This document shows positions 23,464-28,413 of a stretch of 28,413 nucleotides of DNA, one piece after another. Source of the stretch: Butyrivibrio sp. (lineage in GTDB: Bacteria > Bacillota > Clostridia > Lachnospirales > Lachnospiraceae). Positions within the stretch are counted from its first letter, which is position 1. Every line of letters starts with the position of its first letter. A program made the translations under genes and the position numbers. The notes beneath the pieces were generated by a model. The model was not told the origin of the DNA. It worked only from the letters and a program-made list of their open reading frames with translations, and searched no databases. The DNA is taken from positions 1-28,413 of the forward strand of contig JAEDHB010000019.1 of the NCBI GenBank assembly GCA_016297265.1, read 5' to 3'.

Positions 23464-23490
23464 CCTTAACAGAAATTAATTCTGTCAAGG
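23464..23490 (-). terminator. Intrinsic terminator of the EAL gene
   Basis: An 11-bp stem with one G-T pair (CCTTGACAGAA with TTCTGTTAAGG) and a 5-base loop is followed by ATTTTTT on the minus strand. It lies 116 bases after the EAL stop and before the sigma factor promoter. Bases 23491-23606 hold nothing else I can identify. Confidence 0.75.
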
Positions 23491-23606
23491 ATAATAGTTG
23501 TTTCAAATGAATTATGTCCTTCCGCTGTCGGCTATAATTTATTTGTCGTTATTTATCTTTTTTACTTATAAAATTTAAGACTAATATTCTGTATGCAGGG
23601 TATAAA

Positions 23607-25472
23607 TCAATGTCCCCTGATAAATTCGACAAATTCCTTCATAGGCAATGGTTTAGAATAGTAATATCCCTGAATATAATCTATTCCTTCTTCCTGCATG
23701 CTCTCATTCTCATCAATTGTCTCAATTCCTTCTGAAACAAGTTTCAAGCCCATTTCATGTGCCATTCCGATAACTGCGCGCACAACATGTCTTGCCTTAG
23801 GCGATGTAAAAAAGGCCTTCGACAAGTCATAATCAAGCTTTACAATCGAAACCGGCATTTCTACAACATACATAAGATTTGATTCGCCTTTTCCAAAATC
23901 ATCCAAAGAAAAAGTAAATCCGTAATCGATAAGTCTTTTCATATTTTCATGTAAGGTATTCCTTGCGCTGATAGATGCTGTTTCGGTAATTTCAAGATTA
24001 ATCATATTAGGATTGATTCCGTATTTTTCAACAATAGAAATCAGCTGGTCTGCCAAATGCTTATTCTCACATTGGATTACCGAAAGATTAACTTCAATGT
24101 AATGAAGTTTGCTTTCTTTTCCTTCACAACTGCCGAGGAACTCGCAAACCTTTTCCATTACGCGCTCACCCAGTGCAAGAATCTGTCCACTGTCTTCAGC
24201 TATTGGAATAAACAAGCCGGGAGGTAATAATGTTCCGTCCGTTCTGCGGATACGGACAAGCGCCTCCGCTGAAGTAAATCTTTTCGCATTATTGGAATAA
24301 ATCGGCTGAAGAAATACTTCCACGCGGTCATCAATAAGCGCCTCCGTAATCTCCTGCTGGATTTCGTACTGCTCATGATATTTGCTGACAATGTTTTCCC
24401 CGGCATCAAATATACCAACCTGATCATTCACACATTCAGAACGCGCAAATGAAAGAAATTGTAACAACTCATCCATATTAGAAAATGTAGCGCCCTCTGT
24501 TGTAAGAATAAAACGGGTCTGCTTTGCAAATTCCTCGTCCTCAACAAAGTGATTGAGAATATCTTTTGCCCTCTCCCTTAATTTGTCAACATTCTCACTT
24601 ATCAGAATAAGGCCGTAAGTAGTATTTTTGAATGCAAAAACATCTTTGTCGGAACGAACCAGCCTCAATATTGATGAAATGATTTCGTTGCCGTAAATGC
24701 TGTGTTCCTCAAGGTTAATGCGGTTTGAAATTGAAATGTCCAGCACCGCAAACTTTTCTTTATTCTGAAGTAACTCTTTCAAATATTCCGTGAGCGCATA
24801 TGAATTGAAGCAGTCTGATTTTCTGTCCAGATTAGCCTCCGGATTCTCAATAATTACAAATAGAATAAGCACTCCTATTACGCTGGCAAAACCTACAACC
24901 AGAAGCCTATTGTTCAGGAACTGGATAGCTGCACTGATAATCCATATTACCATCCAGAGTATTGTTGCAAATCGTCTCCGTGAATTCAATTTCTTGCGAT
25001 ATTTTCCAACCGTAACCAATGTAGTAATAATATATGTAATGCATACAGCATATACATAAAATACCGCAGGTCCGTATGTATATACCATTTCCCCCTCGTC
25101 AAAAATGTGTATCGGAAGCAGGAATGGCACCATACTCAGCAGGAGCGTAGCCACTGACAGCACACAGGTAATCCGTTTATGTCTTTTCTCTTCAACTATA
25201 TCTGATAAAATATACATAAACGGAGAATATGCCACGCAGATTAATGAAGCAATATATGTGCGGCATACTATTTTTACTGCTGATTCAGGCAGGGAAGCCC
25301 TGTAATAAATTGCCATAACGGACACAATATCAAATACAAGACTTAATATCAAGGTACAAAGCACTTGAAAAAACAGTCTCTCTCTATAAAGCTTCAATGT
25401 TCTATGCGTTTTGTAAAAAATGTATACCAAAACCAAAATAAGCAACCCGCATATCTGAACCTGTATATTCAT
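23607..25472 (-). CDS. Membrane c-di-GMP phosphodiesterase (seven-TM sensor, degenerate GGDEF, EAL)
   Basis: In this 621-residue protein, residues 1-207 form about seven membrane segments, with IENP at 208-211. Residues 215-350 are a degenerate GGDEF domain in which the signature is replaced by KNTTY (282-286). The EAL domain covers about 370-620. Catalytic positions are present: E403 in SAEALVR, N462 in VNLS, E497 in LEITE, D524-D525 in LDDFGKG, K545 in VKLD, E581/E584 in SEGIE, and Q601 in IQGYYYSKP. It should therefore cleave c-di-GMP. The ATG follows AGGAG by 7 bases. Its sensor resembles that of the cyclase at 11082-12230, so the pair may respond to related signals with opposite output. 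Confidence 0.92.
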   Translation of the reverse strand: MNIQVQICGLLILVLVYIFYKTHRTLKLYRERLFFQVLCTLILSLVFDIVSVMAIYYRASLPESAVKIVCRTYIASLICVAYSPFMYILSDIVEEKRHKRITCVLSVATLLLSMVPFLLPIHIFDEGEMVYTYGPAVFYVYAVCITYIITTLVTVGKYRKKLNSRRRFATILWMVIWIISAAIQFLNNRLLVVGFASVIGVLILFVIIENPEANLDRKSDCFNSYALTEYLKELLQNKEKFAVLDISISNRINLEEHSIYGNEIISSILRLVRSDKDVFAFKNTTYGLILISENVDKLRERAKDILNHFVEDEEFAKQTRFILTTEGATFSNMDELLQFLSFARSECVNDQVGIFDAGENIVSKYHEQYEIQQEITEALIDDRVEVFLQPIYSNNAKRFTSAEALVRIRRTDGTLLPPGLFIPIAEDSGQILALGERVMEKVCEFLGSCEGKESKLHYIEVNLSVIQCENKHLADQLISIVEKYGINPNMINLEITETASISARNTLHENMKRLIDYGFTFSLDDFGKGESNLMYVVEMPVSIVKLDYDLSKAFFTSPKARHVVRAVIGMAHEMGLKLVSEGIETIDENESMQEEGIDYIQGYYYSKPLPMKEFVEFIRGH

Positions 25473-25504
25473 AGCATGTCTCCTATCATAACGTAGCTAA
25501 ACCC

Positions 25505-25533
25505 ATTTTATCATCTTGATGGAACAATATCAA
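25505..25533 (-). promoter_or_regulatory. Promoter of the EAL gene
   Basis: TTGATA (minus 25533-25528) and TAAAAT (25510-25505) are exactly 17 bases apart. The predicted start is about 25 bases before the ATG. Confidence 0.65.
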
Positions 25534-25548
25534 TTATTATGTCTTTGT

Positions 25549-26139
25549 CTATTCGATAATTATCTTTCCTTTTGTAAATTTTCTGCCCATATCATGGCAC
25601 AATTTTCTATTTTCCACCGAATCAAATATTATTGAGAAATCATAATCCTCCGGATAGAGCTGTTGTCCCGGCACATTAAGTTTCACGCGCTTATGATTAA
25701 TATATATCTTGCCGTCCGGCATTTGAACTCTGAGTATTCCCTCTTCATTCACAGGTTCACATACAATTCCTATTTTCATATCGGGCATAACATATACACT
25801 GTCACCAATGTTGAATTTTTGTGAAAGAGCGACATTGGTTGACGGTATTTTATGTCTCTTGACGCGTGATGTTTTGCGTTTTATCTCCACTTCTCCGAAT
25901 TGGCAGTCACCATAGGCCGCCTTTTTGGCATTGTCAAGCATATAATCCGGCATTCCCAGTTTCTCCGCAATAAAGAACGCACAGCTTTCTCCTGCCTCGC
26001 CCACAATGAGTCGGTAGGTTGGCTGCAGGGTTTCCTTGTTAAACTCCATCCGTGCGTTGATTATGGAGGAAGTTCTGAGTGCATATTCGCCCCATTTTTT
26101 CTTTATTTCATTAAATTCCATAAGTGTATTTGTACTCAT
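25549..26139 (-). CDS. Orphan C-terminal fragment of a MutS2-like protein
   Basis: The 196-residue frame begins just where the MutS ATPase core would end. EFNEIKKKWGEYALR corresponds to the text after the ATPase H-loop. The MutS2-type stretch INARMEFNKETLQPTYRLIV and GEAGESCAFFIAEKLGMP follows. A KOW/SH3-like segment is seen at about 107-155 (FNIGDSVYVMPDMKIGIV). Walker A, Walker B, the clamp domains and any Smr nuclease domain are absent. No missing part can be read upstream (26140-26379) in any frame. A proper ribosome site (GAGG, 8 bases) precedes MSTNTLMEF, so the fragment may be translated. It is either a relic of a deletion or a small retained domain. Confidence 0.75.
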   Translation of the reverse strand: MSTNTLMEFNEIKKKWGEYALRTSSIINARMEFNKETLQPTYRLIVGEAGESCAFFIAEKLGMPDYMLDNAKKAAYGDCQFGEVEIKRKTSRVKRHKIPSTNVALSQKFNIGDSVYVMPDMKIGIVCEPVNEEGILRVQMPDGKIYINHKRVKLNVPGQQLYPEDYDFSIIFDSVENRKLCHDMGRKFTKGKIIIE

Positions 26140-26209
26140 TCTATATACCTCACAAACTACTAATTTCTAATTATCTGGAGAAAACGCGACACTGCATGAA
26201 TATAAGAAA

Positions 26210-26236
26210 ACCATAGTTCACACAAGTAACTATGGT
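26210..26236 (-). terminator. Probable terminator of the acyltransferase-HAD gene
   Basis: A perfect 9-bp stem (ACCATAGTT with AACTATGGT) and a 9-base loop are followed on the minus strand by TTTTCTTATATT. It lies about 140 bases past the stop. The rest of 26140-26379 holds only a 12-codon frame (26317-26352) with a good AAAGGAG, and nothing recognised. Confidence 0.55.
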
Positions 26237-26379
26237 CGGAAATCACAATACCATATAAGATGTATGACGAAAAATGGATACACTTCAAGCCCGGCTCTCA
26301 ATCCATGCATATATTATTATGCTATTTTCTCCATAACATCAACAATTAACATACAAATACTCCTTTTGATAAGTCCATA

Positions 26380-28326
26380 TTACATCCCTCGCGAAGCATT
26401 ATCAACAAGTTTTGTGCAACGCAGCCACTTGGCCACACCATCTTCATCATTACTTTCTATTACCGCTGTGGCCACATGTTTAAGTTCATCAACTGCATTG
26501 CTTACAGCATAAGCCTCATCAGATATTTTAAACATATCAATATCATTTGCTCCATCTCCGAACGAGACAACTTTGTTACAGTTTAATAGTTTTTTTAGTT
26601 GCAAAGTAGCATTCGCTTTGGATGCTCCCAACGGCATAATCTCCAGCCATTGCTCTTTAGTATAGATATCCCGCTCAAAAACAAGATGATATTTGTCCCT
26701 ATATTTTTCAAAGAAAGGTTCCAGCTTTTCTTTTGTGTCGATGCATGTAATATAAAATATGTTGCCCTGCACAAGTTCTTCCGTATTTTGAACCTCTCTC
26801 CATCTTCTATCACCTCGTCGAGTATCCAAAAATGCCCACATCCCCTTATTACACTTATCTGTAATAAACGAAAAATACTCAACAGCATCAATGAACGAAT
26901 ATACGATTGGGTATATTTCATTGTCAAATAACTCCGTCAGAACTTCTCTTATTTCATTGCCGAAATAATTCGAAATGAGTATTTCTTCCGAAGCATTATC
27001 AATAACAAAAGTTCCATTATATACAATTATCGGTATTTGGGCATCCAATCCCTTTGTAACCTTCTTAGCTGTCACATATGACCTTGCCGTTGCATATGAA
27101 AACAAACCACCATTTTCTGTCAGTCTGTTTATCACATCACGAGTATATTCAGATATTGTCTCATCACTTCGAAGCAGTGTGCCGTCCAGGTCTGATACAT
27201 ACAGACATTTTTCCGTTTGATTATCATTTGCTTCTCGTATTTTGACCGGATTATATTTTGTCCCCGTAGCAAAACACAAAAACGGCACTCTGATGCTAAT
27301 TTCGCAACAGGCGAATGTCGCAAAATATGATAATAATACAGTTCCTGCATATATAATGGACGGGCGGTCTCCCATCAGTTCATACAATAGATATTGAAAC
27401 AGAACAACCCAGATAAAGTGATATGTATAAAACAGAAAAGACCTCTTTCCCATATATGCAGATATTTTTCCATTGAAATTCAAATATTTTTTTGCCACAC
27501 CCATTAAGGCAATAATCATAATCCATTCTGATATGCAGTTGGTAATCGTATTGAGTACAATGAATTTCTCATCCGACCAAATATAGAGGTATACATTGAG
27601 AATAGTTGCCGCTATTCCAATACCAAACATCAACGGGCTGTTCTTCTCCAATTGACTTTCTGTCTTTTCATCAGTAAATACAAAATAGCCGAGTAGAAAT
27701 AAATATGTATATTTCATAAGGCTTTTTCCGCCGATTGAAAGACATTCGTTAAGCAATGGTAAAGGTAGACCCAATACCAAAATCAGCCAAAACGGAATTG
27801 TTTTTGGGGCTTGTGAATTAGTCTTTTTCAACAGTGATATTACACCGCTGCTCACCACTGAAATGACGAACAGATACAGCAGAAACCAAAACTGTCCTAC
27901 TGTAAATCCTCCGTCTGCGCCTGATAAATCCGTGAATCTCGTAAAGAACACTTTGTAATGCTCGAAAAATCCACCATTATAGGAGCAATTAATTTTGTCT
28001 GCGATATATGACATGACCGGCATAAGGACTATTGTCCCAAATGCGAAGGGAATAAGCAGCCTCTTCACTCTTTCAATAAAGTATTCCTTCATTGTCCTTT
28101 TTTGAAGTGCAAACTTTGTACTTATTCCTGCAATTACAAATAGCAGAGGCATAAAATACGGGCTAAAAAATACAACGATACTGCTGATTAATCTGTTCCC
28201 CTCAAACATAATATAGTTTGATTCACCCCAGACATTCCACGCCATTGCGGCGTGATATGGTATCAATACCAGAAGTATCATCCATCTTAAGTTGTCTATA
28301 TATTTCTTACGCGTTGTTGGATTCAT
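26380..28326 (-). CDS. Acyltransferase-3 membrane protein fused to a Cof-type HAD phosphatase
   Basis: Residues 1-355 of this 648-residue protein form about ten membrane segments of the acyltransferase-3 family. They begin IDNLRWMILLVLIPYHAAMA, with the putative catalytic His at 25, followed by an ERVKRLLIPF loop. Such proteins move acyl groups onto sugars or lipids of the envelope. Residues 372-635 are a HAD-IIB hydrolase. Motif 1 is DLDGTLL (D379, D381), motif 2 lies in SYATARS, K570 is motif 3, and motif 4 is GDGANDIDMF (D591, D595). All catalytic residues are present, so both halves look active. The ATG follows TGGAG by 6 bases. There is no stop, frameshift or internal start between the halves. 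The HAD substrate is unknown. Confidence 0.85.
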   Translation of the reverse strand: MNPTTRKKYIDNLRWMILLVLIPYHAAMAWNVWGESNYIMFEGNRLISSIVVFFSPYFMPLLFVIAGISTKFALQKRTMKEYFIERVKRLLIPFAFGTIVLMPVMSYIADKINCSYNGGFFEHYKVFFTRFTDLSGADGGFTVGQFWFLLYLFVISVVSSGVISLLKKTNSQAPKTIPFWLILVLGLPLPLLNECLSIGGKSLMKYTYLFLLGYFVFTDEKTESQLEKNSPLMFGIGIAATILNVYLYIWSDEKFIVLNTITNCISEWIMIIALMGVAKKYLNFNGKISAYMGKRSFLFYTYHFIWVVLFQYLLYELMGDRPSIIYAGTVLLSYFATFACCEISIRVPFLCFATGTKYNPVKIREANDNQTEKCLYVSDLDGTLLRSDETISEYTRDVINRLTENGGLFSYATARSYVTAKKVTKGLDAQIPIIVYNGTFVIDNASEEILISNYFGNEIREVLTELFDNEIYPIVYSFIDAVEYFSFITDKCNKGMWAFLDTRRGDRRWREVQNTEELVQGNIFYITCIDTKEKLEPFFEKYRDKYHLVFERDIYTKEQWLEIMPLGASKANATLQLKKLLNCNKVVSFGDGANDIDMFKISDEAYAVSNAVDELKHVATAVIESNDEDGVAKWLRCTKLVDNASRGM

Positions 28327-28364
28327 ATATTACTCCATTAGTGCTTCAATAATATTCTTGTGAA

Positions 28365-28412
28365 CTACCCATTGTCTAAAGCCAATGGGCTTCCTGCTTC
28401 ATCGACCTCGTA
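28365..28412 (-). CDS. Possible last codons of an upstream gene
   Basis: One minus-strand frame reads YEVDEAGSPLALDNG and ends at TAG (28365-28367). The composition looks like coding sequence, and the stop lies 38 bases before the acyltransferase start. Too little is visible to name it. Confidence 0.35.
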   Translation of the reverse strand, partial: YEVDEAGSPLALDNG

Positions 28413-28413
28413 A

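Noticed and set aside
26317..26352. A 12-codon frame (MLIVDVMEKIA) with a strong AAAGGAG upstream
   Set aside because: Too short to support. It has no downstream gene close enough for a leader-peptide role and no known motif, so it is left only as a note.
1..28413. tRNA, rRNA, CRISPR or riboswitch elements
   Set aside because: No cloverleaf, short spaced repeat array or recognisable c-di-GMP or other riboswitch core was found by eye on either strand; a covariance-model search was not possible.

Overview
The window looks like a piece of chromosome from a low-GC, gut-type anaerobic Firmicute, most likely a Lachnospiraceae relative. This is inferred from AT-rich codon use, strong Shine-Dalgarno sites, phosphate and c-di-GMP proteins of Clostridia type, a bile-salt-hydrolase-like enzyme, a flavodoxin/2[4Fe-4S] protein and two hemerythrin domains. 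No species can be named from the sequence alone. All genes read from the minus strand except one diguanylate cyclase at 11082-12230.

Layout from left to right. 1-2532: the 5' part of a PAS-like/coiled-coil sensor gene with an in-frame amber codon, a UDPGP-family nucleotidyltransferase, and an unknown protein. 2623-10936: a phosphate block made of a PhoP/PhoR-type two-component system, a Na/Pi cotransporter, pstS-pstC-pstA-pstB-phoU and a small membrane protein of unknown function. Three intergenic sites carry TTTACA direct repeats at 11-bp steps (or about 23 bp, two steps). They resemble the PhoP box of Bacillus, so the block probably forms one autoregulated phosphate-starvation regulon. The third site lies between the small membrane protein and a divergent GGDEF gene. 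12316-17128: a chemoreceptor, an EFR1-type ferredoxin, a choloylglycine-hydrolase-family enzyme, a two-domain bacteriohemerythrin and a small Zn-ribbon membrane protein.

17161-23390 is a rearranged surface locus. An ECF sigma factor overlaps a DUF4097-type membrane protein (probable anti-sigma or sensor). Downstream come a polytopic GT-C-like membrane protein, a GT2 glycosyltransferase and an InlB-repeat surface protein. A 1,139-bp segment carrying the surface protein gene and its terminator occurs twice with no difference found in the parts compared. The 108-bp spacer between the copies is a chimera of a diverged glycosyltransferase fragment and a fragment resembling the membrane sensor of the nearby EAL gene. 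Beyond the left copy lies a decayed piece of a second DUF4097 gene.

23607-28413: a seven-TM/degenerate-GGDEF/EAL phosphodiesterase, an orphan C-terminal fragment of a MutS2-like protein with its own ribosome binding site, an acyltransferase-3 protein fused to a HAD phosphatase, and the probable last codons of another gene. No tRNA, rRNA, CRISPR array, transposase or phage gene was recognised.
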